Assembly (NCBI RefSeq): GCF_013185185.1
Contig: NZ_JAAZWE010000007.1
Location: 62,001-126,000, forward strand
DNA from: Saccharibacillus endophyticus
Lineage (GTDB): Bacteria; Bacillota; Bacilli; Paenibacillales; Paenibacillaceae
DNA length: 64,000 nt
Direction: 5' to 3'
Shown here: piece after piece, positions 17,862-26,013 of the stretch
How the letters are laid out: the number at the start of each line of letters is the position of its first letter
Numbering within the stretch: position 1 is the first letter of the stretch
The notes under the pieces: model-generated
The model's input: only the letters and a program-made list of their open reading frames with translations
Told to the model about the DNA's origin: nothing
The model's database searches: none
Translations under genes and position numbers: made by a program

Positions 17862-18983
17862 ATGATAACGCTTACTTATGCGCATTTGGAACAAACGATA
17901 CGACGCGTCGTCGAGCAAATGAAACATATGCGGGGGTCGCTTGAAGAAACCGCTCCGATCGGCATCATCTCGATGGAAAACTGGGAATGGCCGCAGGGGG
18001 TGGGACTGTTCGCGCTGTACGGGCATTACCGGGAAACCGGCGATCCGGCGCTGCTGAACTTTTTGACGGATTGGTTCGACGCGAGAATACGGGAAGGGCT
18101 TCCGGCCAAAAACGTCAACACGATGTGTCCGATGCTGACGCTTGCGTACCTGGCGGAAGAAACGGGACGTCCGGATTATCGGGAATTGTGCCGGGAATGG
18201 CTGGATTACGCGCTGCAAGACATGCCGAGAACGCAAGAAGGCGGCATTCAGCACGAAGTGAGCGGCAGCGCCAACGAAGGCCAGCTCTGGGACGATACGC
18301 TCTACATGACCGTGCTGTTCGTGGCGAAAATGGGCGTGCTGCTTAACGACGAAAGCTGCATGCAGGAAAGCGTGCGTCAGTTTCTCGTGCATCTGAAGTA
18401 TTTGACGGACCCGGCGACGGGGCTGTTTTTCCACGGCTGGACGTTTCTCGAAGGCGGTCATCATTTCGCGCGGGCGCTGTGGGCGCGCGGCAACTCTTGG
18501 TACACGGCGGGACTCGTCGATTACTTGGACATGGCCGAGCAGGCGGACGGCGTGCGTTTGTTCCTGCTTTCGTCGCTGCGCCGCCAGGCGGACAAGCTGC
18601 TGGAGCTGCAATCGCCGGAAGGCGCATGGCACACGCTGTTGGACGAAACCGATTCGTACCTTGAGACGTCCGCGACCGCCGCGTTCGCTTACGGCATGCT
18701 CAAAGCGTGCCGACGGGGATATTTGGACGCGAACCATCGCGATGCCGCGCTGCGGGCGCTGAATTACGTGCTGTCGCAAATCGACGAAGAGGGGATCGTG
18801 CAAGGGGTATCGTACGGAACCGGCATGGGGCGGAGCCTTCGGGAATATCGCGATATTCCGGTCTGCCCGATGCCGTACGGACAGTCGATGGCGCTGCTGC
18901 TGCTGGTCGAAGCCGTCAAGCACGGCGCGGAAGCGGAATATCCGAACGCGGGCCGCACGGAAGGAGAACGTACGGATGGATAA
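17862..18983 (+). CDS. GH105 unsaturated rhamnogalacturonyl/uronyl hydrolase
   Basis: Cytosolic hydrolase that removes the 4,5-unsaturated uronic acid left by polysaccharide lyases (YteR/YesR group). The 373 aa protein has the (alpha/alpha)6 fold motifs of GH88/GH105: MENWEWPQGVGLFAL, the catalytic-acid region EGQLWDDTLYMTVLF with Asp144/Asp145 (YteR uses Asp143), the HGWTF...FARALWARGNSWY segment and the C-terminal ETSATAAFAYGMLKA. The ATG at 17862 with AGGAG (17851-17855) is chosen over an open frame reaching 17655, whose first 69 codons cross the terminator region. A cre-like sequence, TGATAACGCTTACT at 17863-17876, overlaps the start codon. The SGNH esterase gene overlaps its end by 8 bases. 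Confidence 0.92.
   Translation: MITLTYAHLEQTIRRVVEQMKHMRGSLEETAPIGIISMENWEWPQGVGLFALYGHYRETGDPALLNFLTDWFDARIREGLPAKNVNTMCPMLTLAYLAEETGRPDYRELCREWLDYALQDMPRTQEGGIQHEVSGSANEGQLWDDTLYMTVLFVAKMGVLLNDESCMQESVRQFLVHLKYLTDPATGLFFHGWTFLEGGHHFARALWARGNSWYTAGLVDYLDMAEQADGVRLFLLSSLRRQADKLLELQSPEGAWHTLLDETDSYLETSATAAFAYGMLKACRRGYLDANHRDAALRALNYVLSQIDEEGIVQGVSYGTGMGRSLREYRDIPVCPMPYGQSMALLLLVEAVKHGAEAEYPNAGRTEGERTDG
17863..17876. promoter_or_regulatory. cre-like site overlapping the GH105 start codon
   Basis: TGATAACGCTTACT fits cre with two mismatches. The surrounding 16-mer ATGATAACGCTTACTT is identical to the one at 20256-20271 ahead of the second importer. Confidence 0.45.
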
Positions 18984-20118
18984 TCAAGCGCAAGACCGGC
19001 CGAACGCGCGCGCCGGAGCGGGCGCGGCCGGCACGCCGCAGAATCCCGCGGGCTCCGAAAGCCGCCCCGATCCGCTCCCGCTTCCCTACGCGCTGGTGCG
19101 GGACGGCGCCGCTTTCCACGGCGCGGCCGAGCTGGAGCCCGCGCCCGCGGGCGGCCTCTACATCCGCCGCGTTCCCGCTTCGGTCCGCGCGCGGCTGGGA
19201 GCGCGCGGGCGCTTGATTGCGGCCGAGTCCACCGGCTGCGAGCTGCGTTTCGTCACGTCTTCGCCGAACGCGGACGTGACGCTGGCCCTGCCCGCGCAGG
19301 ACGGCGACGTCGCCGTGTACCGCGGCGGAATGTTCCATTCCGAGCACCGGCTGAAGGCCGGGCACGTCGCCGTGCTGCGTCTGGCCGCGCCGCCCCGGCT
19401 GAACGGCGCCGACCCGGCCAGGCTGTCGGCGTCGGGGTTCGCGCCCGACGTCTGGCGCGTCCGCTTCGCCCGCGGCGAGGCCGTGTACTACGGCCTGAAC
19501 GCTTTCGGCGAAGCGGTGCGGCCGCCGAAGCCGGGCGAGGTGCCGGCGGCGACGCTGCTCGCCTACGGCTCTTCGATCACGCACGGCGGCGAACAAAGCC
19601 GCTCGGCGTATATCGGGCAGGCGGCGCGGCGGCTGGGGCTGGACCTGCACAACCTCGGCATGAGCGGCTCGTGCCTGTGCGAGCGCGAGATGATCGACGA
19701 AATCGCGGCGCGCAGCGATTGGCACATCCTTTTTCTGGAGTTGGGCGTCAATATGAGAGACGGCACGGACGTCGGCGAATTCCGAAGCCGGGTTCGTTAC
19801 GCGTTGGAGCGGATCGTCGACCGCCATCCCGACAAGCCTATTTTTCTGACGACGATCTATCCGAACTTCGCCGTGCTGGGCGGCGAGTCGCCGCAAGCGG
19901 GCGAGCAGGATCTGAGGTTCAACGAGATTTTGCGTCAGGAGACGCGGCGCATGGATCGCGGCGCGCTGCTGCATCTGTTCGAAGGCGATCGAATTTTGGA
20001 CGATCCGGGCGGCTTGTCCTGCGATCTGGTGCATCCGTCCGACGACGGTCATTCGGTCATGGGCGCGAATCTGGCTAACTTGATGTGCGGGATTCTCGGT
20101 CCGAATTTCGTCCGATAG
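18976..20118 (+). CDS. SGNH/GDSL-type carbohydrate esterase
   Basis: Probable deacetylase acting on the imported oligosaccharide. The 380 aa protein has a strand-rich N-terminal domain (to about residue 190) and a C-terminal SGNH hydrolase domain: block I AYGSSITHGGE with nucleophile Ser200, the block II glycine in NLGMSGSCLCE, the block III Asn in LELGVNMRDG and the Asp/His pair in CDLVHPSDDGHS. The two-domain layout resembles rhamnogalacturonan/xylan acetylesterases of the CE families. No signal peptide is present, so it is cytosolic like the GH105 enzyme with which it overlaps by 8 bases. The 5' half is exceptionally G+C-rich. Confidence 0.85.
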   Translation: MDNQAQDRPNARAGAGAAGTPQNPAGSESRPDPLPLPYALVRDGAAFHGAAELEPAPAGGLYIRRVPASVRARLGARGRLIAAESTGCELRFVTSSPNADVTLALPAQDGDVAVYRGGMFHSEHRLKAGHVAVLRLAAPPRLNGADPARLSASGFAPDVWRVRFARGEAVYYGLNAFGEAVRPPKPGEVPAATLLAYGSSITHGGEQSRSAYIGQAARRLGLDLHNLGMSGSCLCEREMIDEIAARSDWHILFLELGVNMRDGTDVGEFRSRVRYALERIVDRHPDKPIFLTTIYPNFAVLGGESPQAGEQDLRFNEILRQETRRMDRGALLHLFEGDRILDDPGGLSCDLVHPSDDGHSVMGANLANLMCGILGPNFVR

Positions 20119-20137
20119 GAAGCTTCGGAATAGCACG

Positions 20138-20161
20138 AACCGCATAACGGCGCGGTTTTTG
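20138..20161 (+). terminator. Probable terminator after the esterase gene
   Basis: Short stem AACCGC (20138-20143) and GCGGTT (20152-20157) followed by T residues, 19 bases after the stop. Weaker than the other terminators. Confidence 0.55.
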
Positions 20162-20256
20162 TCTGATAAACACGAAAAATGAATATTGCCGAAGGCGCCA
20201 GGGCGGGGTATCGTAGCAGGCATAAACAGTCTTGCGACGCTTCGTTCATGTCAAAA

Positions 20257-20270
20257 TGATAACGCTTACT
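20257..20270. promoter_or_regulatory. cre-like site upstream of sugar importer 2
   Basis: TGATAACGCTTACT, two mismatches from cre, 57 bases before the permease ATG and identical to the site at the GH105 start. Confidence 0.5.
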
Positions 20271-20327
20271 TCGAAGCGGGAAACACGTTTCGAATCTGTT
20301 TCGCCCACCGCAAAAGGAGGTCTCGAT

Positions 20328-21293
20328 ATGAAAGCCAATCCCGCGAAAAACGTCCGGCTGGGAGAGCGGACAGCGTCTTCGGGCGGAGAACGACGCTTCT
20401 GGCACACCCAACGCTTCAAAACCAATAGGCCGCTGTGGCTCATGTTTTTGCCGGTCGTCGCGTTTTATCTCGTTTTCAAGTACGCCCCTATGGCCGGGCT
20501 CGTGATCGCCTTCAAAAACTATACGTTTTACGAAGGCGTCTGGGGCAGCCAATGGGTCGGGTTCGACAATTTTCAAATGTTGTTCACCCAAGCGCAGTCG
20601 CTGCAAATCATCCGCAATACGCTGCTGCTGAGCGTGCTGAGCGTCGTGATCGGATTTCCTTTCCCGATCATGCTCGCGATCATGCTGAACGAAGTGCGGC
20701 GCAAATGGTTCCAAAAAACGGTGCAAACGCTCGTTTATCTGCCGCACTTTTTCTCCTGGGTCATCGTCGGCGGGCTCGTGGTCACGATCTTCGCCCAATC
20801 CGGCCTCGTCAACGCGATGCTGGAGCGGCTGACCGGGCAGCCGTTCGCTTTTTTGTTCAACGAAGGTTCGTGGGTCGCCATTTTCCTCGGATCGGGCATC
20901 TGGAAAGACGCCGGCTTCAGCGCGATCATCTATCTGGCCGCGCTCACTTCGATCGATCCGAGCCTGTACGAAGCGGCATCGATGGACGGAGCGGGAAAGT
21001 GGAAGCAGATCCGCCATATCACGCTTCCCGGTATCGCGCCGACGATCGTCATCATGCTGATTCTGGCGATGGGCCGGGTCATGGAGGTCGGATTCGACCA
21101 AGTGTACGTGCTTCAGAATTCGATCGTGTCCGGCATTTCCGAAGTCATCAGTACTTACATTTACGCGATCGGGCTGCAGGGCGGGCAGTTCAGCCTGACG
21201 GCGGCGCTCGGACTGTTCGAATCGCTGGTGGCGTTCGTGCTCGTGCTGCTGACCAACGCCGTCGCCCGCCGTTTCGGCAAAGGACTCTGGTGA
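20328..21293 (+). CDS. Sugar ABC transporter permease (LplB-type), importer 2
   Basis: Membrane channel subunit of 321 aa. Six membrane segments begin with LWLMFLPVVAFYLVFKYAPM; the family marks are AGLVIAFKNY, WVGFDNFQMLF and the EAA loop EAASMDGAGKWKQIRHITLP. The start at 20328 has AAAAGGAGG (20312-20320); the open frame from 20232 runs through the cre-like site and is rejected. In this operon the permeases come before the binding lipoprotein, the reverse of locus 1. Confidence 0.94.
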   Translation: MKANPAKNVRLGERTASSGGERRFWHTQRFKTNRPLWLMFLPVVAFYLVFKYAPMAGLVIAFKNYTFYEGVWGSQWVGFDNFQMLFTQAQSLQIIRNTLLLSVLSVVIGFPFPIMLAIMLNEVRRKWFQKTVQTLVYLPHFFSWVIVGGLVVTIFAQSGLVNAMLERLTGQPFAFLFNEGSWVAIFLGSGIWKDAGFSAIIYLAALTSIDPSLYEAASMDGAGKWKQIRHITLPGIAPTIVIMLILAMGRVMEVGFDQVYVLQNSIVSGISEVISTYIYAIGLQGGQFSLTAALGLFESLVAFVLVLLTNAVARRFGKGLW

Positions 21294-21321
21294 AACGCCA
21301 TCCCCGGAAGGAGAAATTCTT

Positions 21322-22197
21322 ATGCGATCCACAAAAGGAGAACGCACGTTTTACCTGTTCAATTATGTGTTGTTGACGCTGGCCGGTATCTTGTGCCTGC
21401 TGCCGCTGCTGCATCTGGCGTCGCTGTCGCTGAGCGGCAAAAACGCCGTCCTGTCGGGCTTCGTCTCGTTATGGCCGCAGGAAATCACGTTCGAGTCGTA
21501 CCAGTTGCTGTTCGAAGGAACGCCCATTTTGCGCTCGCTGGGCAACAGCATGCTGATTACCGTCGTCGGCGTGGCGCTGAGCATGATCGTGACGATCTGC
21601 GCTGCTTACCCGCTGGCCCGCCGCGAATTTTACGGACGCCGCTGGATCTCGCTCGCGATCGTGTTCACCATGCTGTTCACGGGCGGCCTGATCCCGACGT
21701 ATCTCGTGGTCAGCTCGCTCGGGCTGGTCAACAATTACGGCTCGCTGTGGCTGCCCGCGCTCGTCAGTACTTACAACATGCTGATCATGCGCTCCTTTTT
21801 CGAAAATATCCCCGAGGAACTGGTCGAAGCCGCGCGCATCGACGGTTCCGGCGAATGGCGGCTTCTGCTGCGCATCGTGCTGCCGTTGTCGCTGCCGGTG
21901 CTCGCCACGATCGGACTTTTTTACGCGGTGTATTACTGGAACTCGTTTTTCAACGTGATGATCTATATCAACAGTCCCGAAAAGCTCAATCTCACCGTGC
22001 TGATCCAGCAGATGGTGCGCAGCCAGTCGGTGCTTCAAGAGATCAACGCGATGGATACCCAGCAGGTCAGCAATATCACTCCGGAAGGGATCAAAGCCGC
22101 GGGCATCATGGTCATGATCCTGCCGATGCTGGTCGTCTATCCGCTGCTGCAAAAATATTTCGTGAAAGGGGTGACGCTGGGCGCGATCAAAGGCTGA
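21322..22197 (+). CDS. Carbohydrate ABC transporter permease (YtcP-type), importer 2
   Basis: Second channel subunit, 291 aa, with six membrane segments. Typical features are LLPLLHLASLSLSGKNAV after the first helix, VFTMLFTGGLIPTYLV, the EAA loop EAARIDGSGEWRLLLRIVLP and the C-terminal signature QKYFVKGVTLGAIKG. GGAAGGAGAAA precedes the ATG, 28 bases after the LplB-type gene. Confidence 0.94.
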   Translation: MRSTKGERTFYLFNYVLLTLAGILCLLPLLHLASLSLSGKNAVLSGFVSLWPQEITFESYQLLFEGTPILRSLGNSMLITVVGVALSMIVTICAAYPLARREFYGRRWISLAIVFTMLFTGGLIPTYLVVSSLGLVNNYGSLWLPALVSTYNMLIMRSFFENIPEELVEAARIDGSGEWRLLLRIVLPLSLPVLATIGLFYAVYYWNSFFNVMIYINSPEKLNLTVLIQQMVRSQSVLQEINAMDTQQVSNITPEGIKAAGIMVMILPMLVVYPLLQKYFVKGVTLGAIKG

Positions 22198-22270
22198 CAA
22201 GCAGCAAAAGAAGCAAACCCGATCGTTTTCGATCTTACGCATATTCATATTCCGAAAGGGGTTATCCCGC

Positions 22271-23950
22271 ATGACGAGAAAAAGACTGTCCGCCGCCGTT
22301 TCCGCACGCAAAGCCAAACAGGCCGTATACGCCGCCCTGACCGTGACGTTCGCCCTCGCCGCCGCTGGCTGCAGCGGGGGATCGACAAACGCCGAAGGCG
22401 AAGGCGGCGCGTCGGCCGACAAGCGCGGCTCGATCACCGTTTCGTTGTACGACCGCGGCACGGTGCCTTCGTCCGAAGGAACGATGGACAACAACCGGTG
22501 GACGAAGTGGGTGAACGAAAACGGACCCGTCGACGTGAAGTACGTCAGCGTGCCGCGCTTCGAATCGCTGCAAAAGTTCAACGTACTGTTCGCTTCGCGC
22601 CAAGCGCCCGACCTGATTTTCGAATACGATACCGCTTATCAGGGCCAGCTTTACAATCAAAAACAACTGATGCCGCTGGACGACCTGATCGCGCAACACA
22701 GCACCGAATACAAAGTGATGCTGGAGAAATATCCGGCGCTGCAAAAAGCGGGCATGATGGAAGACGGCAAAACGTATCTGGTCGGCCGCGCGATGGCGCT
22801 GACGCCGCATCATTATCTGCTAATTCGCAAAGATTGGCTGGACAAGCTGGGCCTGGACGTGCCGAAAACGCCGGAAGAGTTCCTCGCCGTCGCCGAAGCG
22901 TTCACTCAAAAAGACCCGGACGGCGACGGCCAAAACAATACGGAAGGCACGGGACTCAGCTTCGTGGCCGGCATCATTTTGAATAACATGTACGGCACGG
23001 GCTTCACGCTGTTCGGCGAAGACCAGATTCCGTGGGTTCTGGAGAACGGTCAGGTGGTGCACGATTGGGACCGGATCCGGGCTTCGATCGCGTTCCAGCA
23101 GAAGCTGTACGACGCGGGCGCGGTCGACAAAGATTTCGTGACCGACAAAAACGGAGAAAAGCAAAAGCAGATGTGGACCTCCGGCAAACTCGGCATCACC
23201 GGCAGCAACGGCGCGGACGTCGGTTCGTACGAAGCCCTCAAGCAAAACGTGCCGGACGCCGAAGTGATCGCGATGGCGCTTCCGACGACGGAATTCGGCA
23301 GCTACAGCCCGACGCTCAGCAGCCCCGTGCAGATGACGGGCATGGTGAACGCTTCGGCCAAAGACCCGGAATCGGTCATGAAAATGATCGACTTCATGGT
23401 CGGCGAGAAGTATACGGAAACGATCCAAAACGGCATCGAAGGCGTGCATTACGAAAAAACCGAAGACGGACGCGCCAAAGCGATCGATCCCGAGAAAAAC
23501 AAAACGGAGCTCGAATACAACCGCGACATGAGCATGCTCACCCCGCTGCTGGGCAAAAATTACGGCCTCAAAAATAAAGTCGATCCGACGCCGGCCGAGC
23601 AGGATTACATCAAAATCTACGACGAAGCGGTGGAAGCGTACATGGACCCTTCCCGACCGATGGTCGGCATCACCCAGCGCGCGTACCTGCCGCTGCTGCC
23701 GCAAAACCTGACGACGATCAATACAAACGCGAACAAAACGATTCTCGACATGGCGATGCAGACCATCGTCGGCGGAGGCGGCGAAGCGGCGGTCGACAAG
23801 TTTATCGGGGACGCGAAAAACGTATGGGACAAAGCGGGCGGCGCCCAGGTCGACGAATTTTACGCGAAATGGTACGTCGAGAACAAAGACGACGCCATCT
23901 TAATGGAAGACATCTACGAGATGGGCAAGCAGATGAAGCAGGAGGAATAA
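22271..23950 (+). CDS. Extracellular sugar-binding lipoprotein of importer 2
   Basis: Oligosaccharide receptor of 559 aa. The signal peptide ends at a lipobox LAAAGC with Cys34, then a Gly/Ser/Glu-rich linker. The mature domain has the LplA-like pattern DNNRWTKWVNENGPVDVKYV, a calcium-loop-like DPDGDGQNNTEGTG near residue 215 and VMKMIDFMVGEKYTETIQNG in the second lobe. A weak ribosome site (AAAGGGG) precedes the ATG. No ATPase gene is linked, as with importer 1. Confidence 0.93.
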   Translation: MTRKRLSAAVSARKAKQAVYAALTVTFALAAAGCSGGSTNAEGEGGASADKRGSITVSLYDRGTVPSSEGTMDNNRWTKWVNENGPVDVKYVSVPRFESLQKFNVLFASRQAPDLIFEYDTAYQGQLYNQKQLMPLDDLIAQHSTEYKVMLEKYPALQKAGMMEDGKTYLVGRAMALTPHHYLLIRKDWLDKLGLDVPKTPEEFLAVAEAFTQKDPDGDGQNNTEGTGLSFVAGIILNNMYGTGFTLFGEDQIPWVLENGQVVHDWDRIRASIAFQQKLYDAGAVDKDFVTDKNGEKQKQMWTSGKLGITGSNGADVGSYEALKQNVPDAEVIAMALPTTEFGSYSPTLSSPVQMTGMVNASAKDPESVMKMIDFMVGEKYTETIQNGIEGVHYEKTEDGRAKAIDPEKNKTELEYNRDMSMLTPLLGKNYGLKNKVDPTPAEQDYIKIYDEAVEAYMDPSRPMVGITQRAYLPLLPQNLTTINTNANKTILDMAMQTIVGGGGEAAVDKFIGDAKNVWDKAGGAQVDEFYAKWYVENKDDAILMEDIYEMGKQMKQEE

Positions 23951-23971
23951 GCGGCGCGAAAAGGAGGGAAC

Positions 23972-25915
23972 GTGTTGAAAACCCGAACATGGACGACCGA
24001 CGTCATGAGCCGGATGTACGCCGAGGCGTCGGAAGGCATCGTGATCGAGAACGGGCTGATCCGCTACGATCGGCCGGGCCATACGCGCCAAGTCGCGCAT
24101 CTGAAGCATTGTCACGAAGGACGGGTATCGGCCGGTTATTACGCGCTGGGCCGGCTGCTAGATGTTTCCGAACCCGGCGAGGGGGCTCGGACGCTGCAAG
24201 CGCTGGCGGAGCTTCAGATCCGGAATTCGGCGGACGATCGGTACGGCGCGTTCCGCTGGTACGCGGAAGAACGCGAAGTGCAGGATTCGAATGCGGCCTT
24301 TTTTATCCTGATGCCGTTGGTGTCGCTTCGGCTCAAAGCGCCGGAAGCCGTTCCGGCCGAGCATGCCGCGATCATGGACGGGATGCTGCGCCGGGCGGCA
24401 TTCTGGTTCGAGCGCGAATGCCGCGAACCGGAGTTGTTCTATCCCAACAAAACGATGAGCGACGGCGCGATGCTGCTCGCGATCTCGCATCTGCTCGGCG
24501 ACGCCGAGCGCCTGGACAGCGCCGCTGATTATTTCGACCGCTGGGAATCGTACACGTCGCGCCGGGGGTGGGGCTGGGGGGAAAACCTGAGCCTGGTGTA
24601 TCAAGGGGTCATGCTGAACGCTTTGGAGATCGCGGAGCCGCTGCTGCGCGGCGTTCGGCCGAAGCTGGCGGAGCGGCTGGCGCGGCAGCGGCGGTCGCTG
24701 CTCGACATCCTGCGGTTCCACGACGGCACGGAATTGGTGCCTACGATCCGCAGCTACAATTTCGGCGGCGAGTTGCGGCGGCCGAGCTTGGCCTGGATGA
24801 TCGCGGGGGTGACGGGTACGAACCTTTCTTCGGAAGCTTCGTTTCACGTCAATGATCTGTCGACGCTGCTGCTGTTCGATTCGGCGTTCGAGGGCGAAGC
24901 GCGGAGTCCGCAAGGCAGGCATGACGGAGAGGACCGGAAAAACGGGCAAGCCGGACGCGCAATGTCCGCCGGCGTTCCCCGCATCCGCGAAGAACGTGTT
25001 TTCGACGACGCATTCGCTTACAGCTGGATCGGCCGCCGGACTCGGCTGGGCAGCCTGAATCGTTTTCCCGTCATTCCGGGAAGCTACCAGCACGAGGCAT
25101 GGGGGCTCGGCTGGCAAAGCTTTCCGTTGTCGGCGGCCGCCGAAGGCGGGCAGGTATCGTACGCCCGCTGGTCGGTCGACGACGGGGAGACGGTCCGCAC
25201 GCATCCGGCGGAAAGTTACAAAACGGCTTACCTGATGCCGGCGCTGTTCAGGGATTCCCCGTATCCCGGGGTGCGGACGTTCGCCGCGCAGAGGGAACAT
25301 GCGCTGCTCGCGCTGAGGGTACTGGACAACGTGCGGCAGCCGGCGGCGGAGATCGCCGACGAATGGGTCGTGCCCGGCTTCGCGGGCGAAGCGGCGGAGC
25401 TGCCGGGCGTGGACGGTCGGCGATGGCATGTGCTGCGTTACGCCGGGGCGGCGATCGCGATATCGCCGCTGCAAAGCCTGACGTTCGGCTTAAGTCCGGA
25501 AGCCGCCGGAGCCTATCCGGACGCAAAGATGGACGAAGTCCGAAAGATCGGCACGCGCGGCGACGGGGAAAGCGGCGGGGTTTCGCTGAAGGAACTGAAG
25601 CATCGCCCCGGCGTGTTGATCGCCGAGCGCGACGAAGCGCGGCTGAAGCTGCGCCAGATCCTGCATGTCGGGGAACCGGGCCTGCTGCTAACCCCCCGGC
25701 TGCAAGCCGGCTGGGCCGTGATATGCCTGGACGATGCGAACGACGAAGGCGCGATCCGCGATCGGTTGTCGAGGATCGTCATCGAAGATGCCGTGCTGGA
25801 CGACCGCGAAGTACCGCGGGAGCCGCACGAACGGATCCGGTGCGTTAGGCTGTTGGAAAACGGGCGCGAGCAGGTGCGTCTGGAGCTGGACCCGCACCGG
25901 CCGAAAGTTACTTAA
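23972..25915 (+). CDS. Predicted carbohydrate-active enzyme, family not identified
   Basis: Cytosolic protein of 647 aa starting at GTG 23972 (or TTG 23975) behind AAAAGGAGGGAA; no signal peptide. The first 300 residues are helical with aromatic turns (GRVSAGYYALGRLLDVSE, DDRYGAFRWYAEEREVQDSN, YTSRRGWGWGENLSLVYQG, IRSYNFGGELRRPSLAWM), in keeping with an (alpha/alpha) toroid. The second half is strand-rich and resembles the sandwich domains of polysaccharide lyases or toroid glycosidases, with GSYQHEAWGLGWQSFPLSA around residue 372. Position as the last gene of importer 2 implies processing of the imported glycan. It is similar in size and layout, but not obviously in sequence, to the product of 9761-11665. 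Confidence 0.6.
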   Translation: MLKTRTWTTDVMSRMYAEASEGIVIENGLIRYDRPGHTRQVAHLKHCHEGRVSAGYYALGRLLDVSEPGEGARTLQALAELQIRNSADDRYGAFRWYAEEREVQDSNAAFFILMPLVSLRLKAPEAVPAEHAAIMDGMLRRAAFWFERECREPELFYPNKTMSDGAMLLAISHLLGDAERLDSAADYFDRWESYTSRRGWGWGENLSLVYQGVMLNALEIAEPLLRGVRPKLAERLARQRRSLLDILRFHDGTELVPTIRSYNFGGELRRPSLAWMIAGVTGTNLSSEASFHVNDLSTLLLFDSAFEGEARSPQGRHDGEDRKNGQAGRAMSAGVPRIREERVFDDAFAYSWIGRRTRLGSLNRFPVIPGSYQHEAWGLGWQSFPLSAAAEGGQVSYARWSVDDGETVRTHPAESYKTAYLMPALFRDSPYPGVRTFAAQREHALLALRVLDNVRQPAAEIADEWVVPGFAGEAAELPGVDGRRWHVLRYAGAAIAISPLQSLTFGLSPEAAGAYPDAKMDEVRKIGTRGDGESGGVSLKELKHRPGVLIAERDEARLKLRQILHVGEPGLLLTPRLQAGWAVICLDDANDEGAIRDRLSRIVIEDAVLDDREVPREPHERIRCVRLLENGREQVRLELDPHRPKVT

Positions 25916-26013
25916 ACGACTGCCGGTTCATTCTTGTCCGACCGAATCAAGAACGAAGACGTTTGCCTCATTCTGCCATTCAATCCCGCCTGTGCGCGGC
26001 AAGGAGATGAATC

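Noticed and set aside
20232-20327. Upstream start for the importer 2 permease
   Set aside because: The added codons read through the cre-like site and lack a ribosome site; ATG 20328 has a strong AAAAGGAGG.
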